Source: an uncultured Eubacteriales bacterium (lineage in GTDB: Bacteria; Bacillota; Clostridia; Oscillospirales; Acutalibacteraceae). From it: a DNA stretch of 25,827 bases. The translations under genes were made by a program, and so were the position numbers. The DNA is taken from positions 1 through 25,827 of the forward strand of contig CAJTXF010000021.1 in NCBI GenBank assembly GCA_910580045.1, in the 5' to 3' direction. This document shows, piece by piece, positions 5,730-12,748 of the stretch. The first letter of the stretch is position 1, and each line of letters opens with the position of its first letter. A model generated the notes under the pieces. It worked only from the letters and a program-made list of their open reading frames with translations, ran no database searches and was not told the DNA's origin.

Positions 5730-7598
5730 ATGCGAAAAAAAATCGTATCTCTGCTGCTGGCGGTGTGCCTGGTGTGCGGGCTGATAGGCACTGTGGGGCC
5801 GGTGGCTTATGCAGAGGCGGAAGAAATCAAGGGCCTGTGCGGCGTGGGCCTGCACTATGTAATCAACCCCAACACCCGTACGCTGACCATCAGCGGCACG
5901 GGGGAGCTGGGGGCTTCCTCGCCGTGGAGGAGCTACAGCAATATAGTTGATAAGATTATTATTGAGCCTGGCATTACCGCCATTGGCGGCATATACCTGT
6001 TTGATGAAATGAGTTTCACAGAAGTGGTACTGCCGGACGGCCTAACAAAAATTGGAGCAAGCGCGTTCAGTGGGTGCTCTAAAATTTCCAAGTTCGATAT
6101 TCCTGACAGTGTGACGGTAATAGACGAGGGTGCTTTCTCAGGCTGTTCCAGGCTGGCTGAGGTGAAACTCCCTAGTGGGCTGACAGAAATAGGAGGCAGC
6201 GCTTTCTCATACTGTGGCAGATTGAAGGCAATTGACATCCCCTCCTCTGTCAAAAAAATTGGTGATTGGGCATTCAGTCAATCAGGATTGGAAAGTGTGG
6301 TCATTCCGGCCTCTGTTACCTCTATAGGCGAACGCGTATTTTTTGACTGTAGTAACTTGAAGACCGTGATTATGTTGGGGGGCGGCACAACTCTCCCAAG
6401 GGGCACTTTTGATCTCTGCGAATCGCTGGAACACATTAAGCTGCCGGACAACCTGAAAACCGTTGAATACGAGGCTTTCAGGATGTGCAATTCTCTGACT
6501 CGCATAGACTTTCCTATGTCGGTCACCTATCTTAACAAGCCTTTTGATGAAAGCTTTTTCGTGAGAGATAGGAAATTGAAAACTGTTGTCATCCCCAATC
6601 CGGAATGTGTTCTGGATAATGCCTATACTTACTCGCTGGGAAAGCCTGGCCAAACGACGCTGTATACAAAATCGCCCAGTGTCATTGACTATGCCATTAG
6701 ATATGGCTACAACGTACAGGACCCGGGCACTGAGCCCGCAGATGACTGGGCTCCCCCAAAGATGCCCAGCAACGTGACTGTCAACGTCACCGGCGATTAT
6801 TTCGTGGGCGGCAGCGTCCAAATCACTGCCTCCGCCCAGGATGCGGAGACCATCACGGTGATTGTGGAGCATAACGGCAAGGAGGTCCTGTCTCAGAACG
6901 GGGGTTCCGCTGTGTATGTGTTCCCCGAGACGGGGACCTATGAGGTCTACGCCCGGGCCACCAACCAGAACGGGTCCACAGAGTGTGAGCGCCAGACTTA
7001 CATCGTGCGCACCCCGGAGCCTGGGAACAGTCCCTCCCCCAGTCCGGGCACTCCCACTCCCCAGCCTGCCGACAAATTCAAAGACGTGCCCGCCAACCAC
7101 TACGCCCGCAATGCCATCAACTGGGCCGTGGCCAACAAGATTACGGGCGGCATGTCCACAAACCTTTTCGGCGTGGGCAAAAACTGTGACCGCTCTCAGG
7201 CCGTGTTCTTCATCTGGGCCGCCGAGGGCAGGCCAGAGCCCACTGTCACCCAGAACCCCTTTGTGGACGTGAAACCCGGCGCGTACTATTATAAGGCCGT
7301 GCTGTGGGCCAAGGAAAAGGGGGTCACCGGGGGCGTGGACTCCACCCACTTTGGCCCCACCGGCAATGTAACCCGGGGACAGATTATGACCTTCCTGTAC
7401 GCTGCCCAGGGCAAACCACCGGTGAGCAGCTCCGGCAAGTTTACGGACGTGAAGCCCAGCGATTACTACAGCGGGCCTGTGTCCTGGGCTGCGGAAAACG
7501 GCATCAGCTCCGGCAAGGGCAGCAGCACCACCTTCAAGCCCAAAGACAACTGTAAGCGGGAGGAAATCGTCACATTCCTTTTCCAGGCCTACAAATAG
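5730..7598 (+). CDS. Cell-surface protein: BspA-type leucine-rich repeats plus three SLH domains
   Basis: This is a 622-residue secreted, cell-wall-anchored protein. A signal peptide (residues 1-28, ending VAYA) is followed by BspA/TpLRR-type leucine-rich repeats (LRR_5) from about 70 to 320, with recurring units such as TEIGGSAFSYCGRLKAIDIP. Next comes a beta-sandwich (Ig/PKD-like) domain at about 344-430, a Pro-Ser-Thr linker (about 430-449) and three S-layer homology domains to the C-terminus, each beginning with F-DV (FKDVPANHY, FVDVKPGAYY, FTDVKPSDYY). SLH domains bind pyruvylated secondary wall polymer. BspA-like repeats often mediate adhesion to host or partner cells; that role is inferred. 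GGAGG lies seven bases before ATG. The repeat region looks less GC-rich than the SLH region. A terminator follows directly. Confidence 0.9.
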   Translation: MRKKIVSLLLAVCLVCGLIGTVGPVAYAEAEEIKGLCGVGLHYVINPNTRTLTISGTGELGASSPWRSYSNIVDKIIIEPGITAIGGIYLFDEMSFTEVVLPDGLTKIGASAFSGCSKISKFDIPDSVTVIDEGAFSGCSRLAEVKLPSGLTEIGGSAFSYCGRLKAIDIPSSVKKIGDWAFSQSGLESVVIPASVTSIGERVFFDCSNLKTVIMLGGGTTLPRGTFDLCESLEHIKLPDNLKTVEYEAFRMCNSLTRIDFPMSVTYLNKPFDESFFVRDRKLKTVVIPNPECVLDNAYTYSLGKPGQTTLYTKSPSVIDYAIRYGYNVQDPGTEPADDWAPPKMPSNVTVNVTGDYFVGGSVQITASAQDAETITVIVEHNGKEVLSQNGGSAVYVFPETGTYEVYARATNQNGSTECERQTYIVRTPEPGNSPSPSPGTPTPQPADKFKDVPANHYARNAINWAVANKITGGMSTNLFGVGKNCDRSQAVFFIWAAEGRPEPTVTQNPFVDVKPGAYYYKAVLWAKEKGVTGGVDSTHFGPTGNVTRGQIMTFLYAAQGKPPVSSSGKFTDVKPSDYYSGPVSWAAENGISSGKGSSTTFKPKDNCKREEIVTFLFQAYK

Positions 7599-7606
7599 AC
7601 AATGCG

Positions 7607-7638
7607 CCGCCCGGGCTGAACCGGGCGGTTTTCTTTTC
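7607..7638 (+). terminator. Rho-independent terminator after the SLH protein
   Basis: CCGCCCGG (7607-7614), loop GCTGAA and CCGGGCGG (7621-7628) form a perfect 8-bp stem followed by TTTTCTTTT. Confidence 0.9.
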
Positions 7639-7649
7639 CACCGGGCCAG

Positions 7650-7678
7650 TAGACAAACCGCCCCTGCCATGGTATAAT
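7650..7678 (+). promoter_or_regulatory. Sigma-A promoter at the edge of the interspersed repeat
   Basis: TAGACA (7650-7655), a 17-base spacer and TATAAT (7673-7678) form a good promoter. The -10 box belongs to the repeat element while the -35 box lies in unique DNA, so the transcript of the downstream hydrolase gene would start with the repeat hairpins. Confidence 0.65.
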
Positions 7679-7780
7679 GTACACAGCACAGCCCGGCTAC
7701 AAGCCTTAAGGCCTCGTGGCTGTGTACTGGAGTTTGGCAAAGAGCACGCCAAACTCCCCTGATTTCGTGATATCATGTAC
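7668..7780 (+). repeat. Interspersed two-hairpin repeat, copy 1
   Basis: One of three copies in the window (others at 19011-19114 and 25689-25827 on the opposite strand). It begins TATAATGTACACAGC. It has an outer inverted repeat GTACACAGC (7679-7687) and GCTGTGTAC (7719-7727) with CCTTAAGG inside, then a second hairpin GGAGTTTGGC (7729-7738) and GCCAAACTCC (7748-7757), and ends GATATCATGTAC. This copy reads toward the hydrolase gene at 7883. No transposase or target duplication is visible. Confidence 0.85.
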
Positions 7781-7882
7781 CCACTCAGCCTGGCAGGGAG
7801 CTGCCGGACTGGGCTCACTGTATCATTCAAAAAATCAACTCGGGTGATGGCCGCCAGCCATTCCCGCCAAGGAGGAATTCCT

Positions 7883-8860
7883 TTGCCGAACATAAGACGA
7901 GGCCCCCGTCCCCGCCAGGGCCGCCGGACTCCGGGCCTGGGCTCAGTGGGCGGGCTTATTCTGCTGGTGATGCTGTTTCTGCTCTCCTCCCGGTTCAAGC
8001 AGACCGGCTCTGCCCCAGAGGGCGTTGGGGACCAGCACCTGCCCGAATCCAGCCAGCCCCTGCAGGTCTATTATCTGGACGTGGGCCAGGGGGACAGCGC
8101 CTTGGTGCGTATCCCTGGAGAGAGCGGCTATTTCCACATGCTGATTGATACCGGCGAGTATCAGTACGCGGACGGCCTGACCAGCTATCTCCAGGATTTG
8201 GATGTGGAGCGCATTGACGCGCTGATTTGCTCCCACCCCCATACAGACCATATGGGCTGCATGGCCCGAATCATACAGCGCTTTGACATTGGGGGCCTGT
8301 ACATGCCCCGGCTGCCTGAGGACAAGACCCCCACCACCACAGCCTATGAAAAGCTGCTGGACGCGGCAGACGGCAAAAGCCTGACCATCAATGCCCTGCA
8401 TGAGGACGCGGCCATTGAGTCCCCTGCCGGGTCCCGGATTCAGGTGATGTCCCCCCGGGTGGACGCGGATTGGGAGGGAGCCAATAATTACTCCGCAGTG
8501 CTGCGCCTGGTCTATGGAGAGACCTCCTTCCTTTTCACCGGCGACGCGGAGGAGGAGAGTGAGGAGGTCATTCTGGACGATGGGTACCTGCTCAGCTCTG
8601 ATGTACTCAAATGCGGGCACCATGGCTCCAGCAGCTCCACCTCCCCGCTGTTCCTGGATGAGGTCGCCCCCCAGTATGCAATCATCAGCTGCGGAGAGGA
8701 CAACCGCTACGGCCATCCCCACCGGGAGACCATGGCCGCGCTGGCGGACAGGAATGTAACTGTCTACCGCACAGATAAGGACGGCACCATTTTGGCGGAG
8801 AGCGACGGGAAGGACATCACCTTCACCACTGGGCTGGCCTCGGTGGAGGGAAAGGACTGA
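7883..8860 (+). CDS. Membrane-anchored metallo-beta-lactamase-fold hydrolase (ComEC C-domain-like)
   Basis: This 325-residue protein has a basic N-terminus, one membrane segment or signal anchor (about residues 20-37, LGSVGGLILLVMLFLL) and an exported metallo-beta-lactamase domain like the C-terminal part of ComEC/Rec2. Metal-binding motifs are visible: DVGQGDS, LIDTGE, SHPHTDHMG (the HxHxDH motif), FTGDAE and KCGHHGS. Stand-alone proteins of this family are extracytoplasmic nucleases or phosphodiesterases; the substrate here is unknown. I chose TTG at 7883 because AAGGAGG (7869-7875) lies seven bases upstream. A frame running back to 7775 enters the repeat and lacks a site. The methyltransferase gene begins four bases after its stop codon. 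Confidence 0.87.
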   Translation: MPNIRRGPRPRQGRRTPGLGSVGGLILLVMLFLLSSRFKQTGSAPEGVGDQHLPESSQPLQVYYLDVGQGDSALVRIPGESGYFHMLIDTGEYQYADGLTSYLQDLDVERIDALICSHPHTDHMGCMARIIQRFDIGGLYMPRLPEDKTPTTTAYEKLLDAADGKSLTINALHEDAAIESPAGSRIQVMSPRVDADWEGANNYSAVLRLVYGETSFLFTGDAEEESEEVILDDGYLLSSDVLKCGHHGSSSSTSPLFLDEVAPQYAIISCGEDNRYGHPHRETMAALADRNVTVYRTDKDGTILAESDGKDITFTTGLASVEGKD

Positions 8861-8864
8861 GAAT

Positions 8865-9656
8865 ATGGAATTTCAGCGCAACTTTGACAACCAGGCGGCG
8901 AACTATGACGCCGCCCGTCCGGAATACCCCGGGGAACTGTATGAGGACATCCTCCGTTATCAGCCCTTGAACAGAGAGAGCCAGGCCCTGGAAATCGGCC
9001 TGGGAACCGGCAAGGCCTCAGGGCCGGTCCTGGACACTGGCTGCCGCCTGGTGGGCCTGGAGCCGGGCGGGAACCTGGCGGCCTTGGCCAGGCAGCGGCT
9101 TGCAGGGCGTGAGACGCTGACCCTATTGGAGCAGACTCTGCAGGAGTATGAGAGCCCGGCCAGCGCCTTTGATTTGATTTACGCGGCCACGGCCTTCCAC
9201 TGGCTCCCGGAGGAGTACGGCTACCGGCGGGTCTATGACCTGCTGCGGCCCGGCGGAACCTTTGCCCGGTTTGCCTACCACGCGGGGCCGGACCGAAAGC
9301 GGCAGGCCCTCACCGGGGAAATCTATGAGCTGTACCGCAGGCACATGAACGGGGGCAGGGGAGAGTATCGCCCCTTAAGCCCAGCGGACGGGGAGCGGCT
9401 TCTGGCCATCCCCAAAAGATATGGGTTTGTGGAGCCGGAGTTCCATCTGTATGAGATGGAAAAGGACTTTACGGCAGAGGGATATATGGGCCTGCTGCGG
9501 ACTTACCCAGACCATATGAATCTGCCCGCGTCCAGCCGGGACCAGCTCTTTCAGGGCATTTATCAGGCCATCCAGCGCCACGGCGGGGTGATGACCGTAT
9601 ATTATACGGTGGATTTGGAGCTGGCGAGAAAACCAGCTATGACCGCCAAAAGCTGA
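8865..9656 (+). CDS. Class I SAM-dependent methyltransferase
   Basis: This 263-residue cytoplasmic methyltransferase starts with FDNQAANYDAARPEYP, typical of the UbiE/Methyltransf_11 group. It carries the SAM-binding glycine loop ALEIGLGTGKAS (about residues 41-52), the acidic end of strand 2 (LVGLEPG) and the motif IV region FDLIYAATAFHWL. It follows the hydrolase gene by four bases and is probably translated from the same mRNA; the ribosome binding site is weak (GGACTGAGA). The acceptor is unknown, and nothing in the context identifies it. Confidence 0.85.
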   Translation: MEFQRNFDNQAANYDAARPEYPGELYEDILRYQPLNRESQALEIGLGTGKASGPVLDTGCRLVGLEPGGNLAALARQRLAGRETLTLLEQTLQEYESPASAFDLIYAATAFHWLPEEYGYRRVYDLLRPGGTFARFAYHAGPDRKRQALTGEIYELYRRHMNGGRGEYRPLSPADGERLLAIPKRYGFVEPEFHLYEMEKDFTAEGYMGLLRTYPDHMNLPASSRDQLFQGIYQAIQRHGGVMTVYYTVDLELARKPAMTAKS

Positions 9657-9666
9657 CAAATACGGC

Positions 9667-9695
9667 TTGCATTTCCCCTATTGGTGTGATATAAT
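9667..9695 (+). promoter_or_regulatory. Sigma-A promoter for the convergent antisense RNA
   Basis: TTGCAT (9667-9672), a 17-base spacer and TATAAT (9690-9695). It points toward the small membrane-peptide gene on the opposite strand and has no open reading frame with a ribosome binding site behind it. Confidence 0.75.
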
Positions 9696-9701
9696 ATACC
9701 T

Positions 9702-9775
9702 GTACAAGGGCTATGTACATGATGTTCACCAAAGCGAGGGCCGGGGAAGAGGCGACTTCCCCGGCCCTCATTTTA
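9702..9775 (+). ncRNA. Putative antitoxin RNA of a type I toxin-antitoxin locus
   Basis: A transcript from the 9667-9695 promoter would be about 75 bases and end at the 9736-9774 hairpin. Near its 5' end, AGGGCTATGTACAT (9707-9720) is the same as the plus-strand sequence at the toxin start, AGGACTATGTACAT (9864-9877), except for one base. The RNA could therefore pair with the toxin mRNA start codon over 14 positions (13 Watson-Crick, one G-U). It also shares the terminator region with the toxin mRNA. This is the layout of the par RNAI/RNAII (Fst) family. Confidence 0.65.
9736..9774. terminator. Shared bidirectional terminator between toxin and antitoxin
   Basis: GAGGGCCGGGGAAG (9736-9749), loop AGGCGA and CTTCCCCGGCCCTC (9756-9769) form a perfect 14-bp stem. 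ATTTT follows on the plus side; on the minus side only a short GCTTT follows. Confidence 0.85.
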
Positions 9776-9778
9776 GGC

Positions 9779-9877
9779 TCACTTACCCTTCTTCTGCTGG
9801 GTGTCAAGCCATTTGCATAGGTAGTACGCGACTACGCTTGCTGCGACACCCAGGAAAAAATCCAGGACTATGTACAT
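9779..9877 (-). CDS. 32-residue membrane peptide, putative type I toxin
   Basis: The peptide starts MYIVLDFFLGVAASVV, continues AYYLCKWLDTQQKK and ends GK. It has one transmembrane helix (about residues 3-20) followed by a charged tail, like Fst/TxpA/BsrG-type toxins, which depolarise the membrane when over-produced. The start is supported by GGGAGGTGAG six bases upstream and by its own extended -10 promoter at 9924-9952. The gene converges on a promoter-bearing RNA whose 5' end matches its start region. Toxicity is inferred from layout; the alternative is a small membrane regulator with an antisense RNA. Confidence 0.75.
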   Translation of the reverse strand: MYIVLDFFLGVAASVVAYYLCKWLDTQQKKGK

Positions 9878-9923
9878 TCCGCTCACCTCCCACTGCTTAT
9901 AGGTATCGGGGGTAAGCAAATTC

Positions 9924-9952
9924 ATTATAACAGATATAGGCAGAGCTTTCTA
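9924..9952 (-). promoter_or_regulatory. Promoter of the small toxin-like gene
   Basis: On the minus strand TAGAAA, a 17-base spacer and TGTTATAAT (extended -10). The predicted start near 9917 gives a leader of about 40 bases. The -35 box abuts the pyrE upstream region. Confidence 0.7.
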
Positions 9953-10000
9953 CAGGGTTCTTCAACTTCTGATAAATTTTTATAAAAAGGAGACAACATC

Positions 10001-10663
10001 ATGCTTACGGAAAAGAAAAAAGAGTTCATCCAGTTCATGCTCTCTGCCGAGGTGCTGCGCTTCGGCCAGTTCGTCACCAAATCAGGCCGGAATACCCAGT
10101 ATTTTGTGAACACCGGGCTGTACCGCACTGGGGCCCAGCTCTCCCGGCTGGGGAGCTATTATGCCGGGCTGGTGAATGAGACCCTGGGCAGCGGTTTCGA
10201 CGCCATGTTCGGGCCGGCCTATAAGGGCATTCCCCTGGCCGCGGCCTGCGCCTCTGCCCTGTGGCAGAACCACCAGATTGACAAGCCCTATTTCTTCAAC
10301 CGGAAAGAGGCCAAGGACCATGGGGAGGGCGGGCTCACCGTGGGTTATCAGCCCAAGGACGGGGACAAAATCATTATTATCGAGGACGTGATTACAGCGG
10401 GAACCGCTGTGCGGGAGTCCATGTCCATTCTGGGGACCTGCGGGGACGTACAGGTCACAGACGTGTTCATCAGCGTGGACAGGTGCGAGGTGGGCCATAC
10501 CCCGGGCAAGACCGCCATTATGGAGGTGGAGGAGGAATTCGGGCTGAAGGTGCACCCCATCATCACTGTGGTGGATGTGCACGAATACCTGAAGGAGCAC
10601 GGTGATTCGGAGCTGGTCAAGGCCATGGAAGGGTACATGGAGCAGTACTGCGTGTTGGGGTGA
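10001..10663 (+). CDS. pyrE: Orotate phosphoribosyltransferase
   Basis: PyrE joins orotate and PRPP to make orotidine 5'-phosphate, the fifth step of pyrimidine synthesis, in the cytoplasm. The 220-residue protein has the PRPP-binding loop KIIIIEDVITAGTAVRESM (about residues 124-142), the N-terminal orotate-site stretch FGQFVTKSGRNTQYFVNTG, and the catalytic loop region YFFNRKEAKDHGEGG. AAAAGGAG precedes the ATG. It heads a four-gene run (pyrE-rsmE-fabG-GNAT) with gaps of four bases or less. No pyrR attenuator was seen, and no other pyr genes are present. A weak divergent promoter may overlap that of the toxin-like gene. Confidence 0.95.
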   Translation: MLTEKKKEFIQFMLSAEVLRFGQFVTKSGRNTQYFVNTGLYRTGAQLSRLGSYYAGLVNETLGSGFDAMFGPAYKGIPLAAACASALWQNHQIDKPYFFNRKEAKDHGEGGLTVGYQPKDGDKIIIIEDVITAGTAVRESMSILGTCGDVQVTDVFISVDRCEVGHTPGKTAIMEVEEEFGLKVHPIITVVDVHEYLKEHGDSELVKAMEGYMEQYCVLG

Positions 10664-10667
10664 GCCT

Positions 10668-11396
10668 ATGCCCAGATTTTTTGTTGACGCTCCCGGGCCG
10701 GGAGAGTACCTTCTGGGGGGCGAGGCAGGGCGGCACGGGGCCAAGTCCCTGCGCCTGCGGCCCGGGGAGGCTGTCACTCTCTGCGACGGCCAGGGCATGG
10801 ACTACCCCTCCACAGTGCAGGAAGTGCTCCCTGACGGCCTGCTGCTCACTGTAGGGGAGCCTGTGCCCAACCGGGCTGAGGCCAGGACGGAAATTACCCT
10901 GTGCCACTGCCTGCCCAAGTCGGACAAGCTGGAAACTGTGGTGCAGAAATCCGTGGAGCTGGGAGTCCATAGCATTTGGCCCATTGCCTCTGCCCGGTGC
11001 GTGAGCCGCTGGGACTCTAAATCAGCGGAGAAAAAGCTGGCCCGGCTGCAAAAAATCGCCCTGGAAGCCGCCCAGCAGAGCGGCAGGGGGATTGTGCCTC
11101 AAATCCTCCCTCCAGCGGAGCTTTCCTTTGCCCTGGAGGCTGCCGCGAAAGAGGGAAACGTGCTCTTTTTCTACGAGCAGGGCAGGGCCAGCCTGAAAGA
11201 GGCCCTGCAAAAGGCCGGGGGCCGGCTAATCCTGTTTGTGGGGCCGGAGGGGGGCTTTGAGCCCGGGGAGGCGGAGCTGGCGGCCTCCCTGGGGGCAGAA
11301 ATCCTCAGCCTGGGGCCCAGGATTTTGCGCACAGAGACAGCGCCCCTGGCGGCGCTGTCAGCCATCCTTTACGAGAAGGGAGACTGGGAGTTGTGA
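10668..11396 (+). CDS. rsmE: 16S rRNA (uracil(1498)-N(3))-methyltransferase
   Basis: RsmE methylates N3 of U1498 in 16S rRNA within the 30S subunit, using S-adenosylmethionine. The 242-residue protein has an N-terminal PUA-like domain (HGAKSLRLRPGEAVTLCDGQG) and a C-terminal SPOUT knot domain with KSDKLETVVQKSVELGV, FVGPEGGFEPGE and LSLGPRILRTETAPLAAL, the SAM-binding knot. I chose ATG 10668, where GGGGTGA overlaps the pyrE stop region. A frame from 10602 would overlap pyrE extensively. It is coupled to fabG by a GTGA overlap. Confidence 0.95.
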   Translation: MPRFFVDAPGPGEYLLGGEAGRHGAKSLRLRPGEAVTLCDGQGMDYPSTVQEVLPDGLLLTVGEPVPNRAEARTEITLCHCLPKSDKLETVVQKSVELGVHSIWPIASARCVSRWDSKSAEKKLARLQKIALEAAQQSGRGIVPQILPPAELSFALEAAAKEGNVLFFYEQGRASLKEALQKAGGRLILFVGPEGGFEPGEAELAASLGAEILSLGPRILRTETAPLAALSAILYEKGDWEL

Positions 11397-12121
11397 AGAA
11401 GACTGTGCTTGTCACCGGAGCTTCCGGGGCCATTGGACGGGCCATTGCCTTGGCTTTTGCCCCAAAGGGCTACCGGGTTGCCGTCCACTACCACACCCGC
11501 CGGGAGGAGGCCCTGGCCGCTGTGGAGGAAATCCGCGGCAATGGAGGCTGGGCAGAGGCCTTTGGGGCTGATTTGACCCAGGAGGAGCAGGTCACCTGGC
11601 TGTTTGACCAGGCGGAAAGGGCTCTGGGCAAGATTCGGGTGCTGGTGAACAACGCGGGGGTGGCCTGGCAGGGCCTGCTGACGGATATGAGCCTCTCTGA
11701 GTGGCGGCGGGTGCTGGACGGGGATTTGACCAGCGCTTTCCTGTGCTGCCGCCGGGCTCTGCCGGGGATGATTCGGGAGAGGTCTGGGTGCATTGTGAAT
11801 ATCAGCTCCATGTGGGGCCAGCAGGGGGCCTCCTGCGAGGCGGCCTATTCAGCGGCAAAGGCAGGGCTGATTGGCCTGACCAAGGCCCTGGCCCAGGAGG
11901 AGGGCCCCTCCGGGGTGCGGGTGAATTGCATTGCCCCTGGGCTTATCGACACCCCCATGAACGGCCATCTCTCTCCCGCTGACTTGGAGGCCCTGCGGGA
12001 GGAGACCCCCCTGCTGCGCATCGGCACCCCGGAGGATGTGGCGGAGGCTGCTGTATTTCTGGCAGAGAGCCCCTTTATCACCGGGCAGGTGCTGGGGGTG
12101 AACGGAGGGTTCGTCCTATGA
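11393..12121 (+). CDS. fabG: SDR-family oxidoreductase, 3-oxoacyl-ACP reductase-like
   Basis: This 242-residue short-chain dehydrogenase uses NAD(P)H. The nucleotide motif TGASGAIG (residues 8-15), the NNAG motif (about 88-91), the catalytic serine (NISS) and the YSAAK dyad (about 155-159) are all in place. The GTG start overlaps the rsmE stop by four bases, with GGGAG upstream. FabG reduces 3-oxoacyl-ACP in fatty acid elongation. No other fab genes are nearby, so a different ketone substrate is possible; the subfamily assignment is less certain than the fold. It overlaps the following GNAT gene by four bases (ATGA). Confidence 0.85.
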   Translation: MKKTVLVTGASGAIGRAIALAFAPKGYRVAVHYHTRREEALAAVEEIRGNGGWAEAFGADLTQEEQVTWLFDQAERALGKIRVLVNNAGVAWQGLLTDMSLSEWRRVLDGDLTSAFLCCRRALPGMIRERSGCIVNISSMWGQQGASCEAAYSAAKAGLIGLTKALAQEEGPSGVRVNCIAPGLIDTPMNGHLSPADLEALREETPLLRIGTPEDVAEAAVFLAESPFITGQVLGVNGGFVL

Positions 12122-12621
12122 ACGCGGAAGGGGAAATCCGCCCCCTCAGGCCGGAGGAGGTCCCGGAAGCGGCGGCGCTGGTTCGGGAGAGCTTCGCCAC
12201 AGTGGCGGAGGAGTTCGGCATCACAGAGGAGAACGCCCCCCGGTTCACCGCTTTCGCGGTGACGGCGGAGCGGCTTCGCTGGCAGATGGAGCAGGGCAGG
12301 CCCATGTTCGCTCTCTTCGCGGAGGGGGAAATGGCGGGGTATTACTCTCTGGACCCTGGCGAGGGGGATGCCTGCGAGCTGAACAATCTCTGTGTTCGGC
12401 CCGGATATAGGCACAGAGGGATGGGCAGGGCCCTGCTGGAGCATGCTGTTGCGCGGGCCCGGGAGAGGGGCTGCGCCCGGATGACCCTGGGCCTGGTGGA
12501 AGAAAACCAAAGGCTGCGGGCCTGGTACGAGGCCTGGGGATTCAGCCACATTGGGTGCAAAAAGTTCAGCTTTTTTCCCTTCACCTGCGGGTACATGGAG
12601 CGGGCCCTGCAACTGCCTTAA
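12118..12621 (+). CDS. GNAT family N-acetyltransferase
   Basis: This 167-residue GCN5-related acetyltransferase carries the acetyl-CoA-binding motif A, LCVRPGYRHRGMGRALLEHA (about residues 90-109), and the motif B region WYEAWGFSHIG. Members transfer acetyl from acetyl-CoA to amines on small molecules, peptides or proteins; the acceptor is unknown. The ATG overlaps the fabG stop as ATGA, so translation is coupled. It is the last gene of the pyrE run. No terminator was found in the following 127 bases, which hold the putative promoter of the phosphoglucomutase gene. Confidence 0.85.
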   Translation: MNAEGEIRPLRPEEVPEAAALVRESFATVAEEFGITEENAPRFTAFAVTAERLRWQMEQGRPMFALFAEGEMAGYYSLDPGEGDACELNNLCVRPGYRHRGMGRALLEHAVARARERGCARMTLGLVEENQRLRAWYEAWGFSHIGCKKFSFFPFTCGYMERALQLP

Positions 12622-12655
12622 ACCGCCTTGACCGGGATTTCCCTGTGTCTGGGTG

Positions 12656-12690
12656 TTGACTTTTCCCACAAAAAATGGTAATCTTATAAT
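12656..12690 (+). promoter_or_regulatory. Possible promoter for the phosphoglucomutase gene
   Basis: TTGACT (12656-12661) is followed after 17 bases by TAATCT and after 23 bases by a perfect TATAAT (12685-12690). Neither pairing is ideal, so the exact core promoter is unresolved. Confidence 0.4.
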
Positions 12691-12748
12691 AAATAATCCG
12701 GCTTTATTTGTGCCCGTATACGTGCCGGGAGGAAAGGGACGATGCAGT

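Noticed and set aside
6282..7670. 462-codon minus-strand frame opposite the SLH protein
   Set aside because: It overlaps a gene with signal peptide and three SLH domains; no ribosome site or recognisable domain.
7775..7882. Upstream start for the metallo-hydrolase within the repeat
   Set aside because: No ribosome site; AAGGAGG is placed correctly for TTG 7883 just before the signal anchor.
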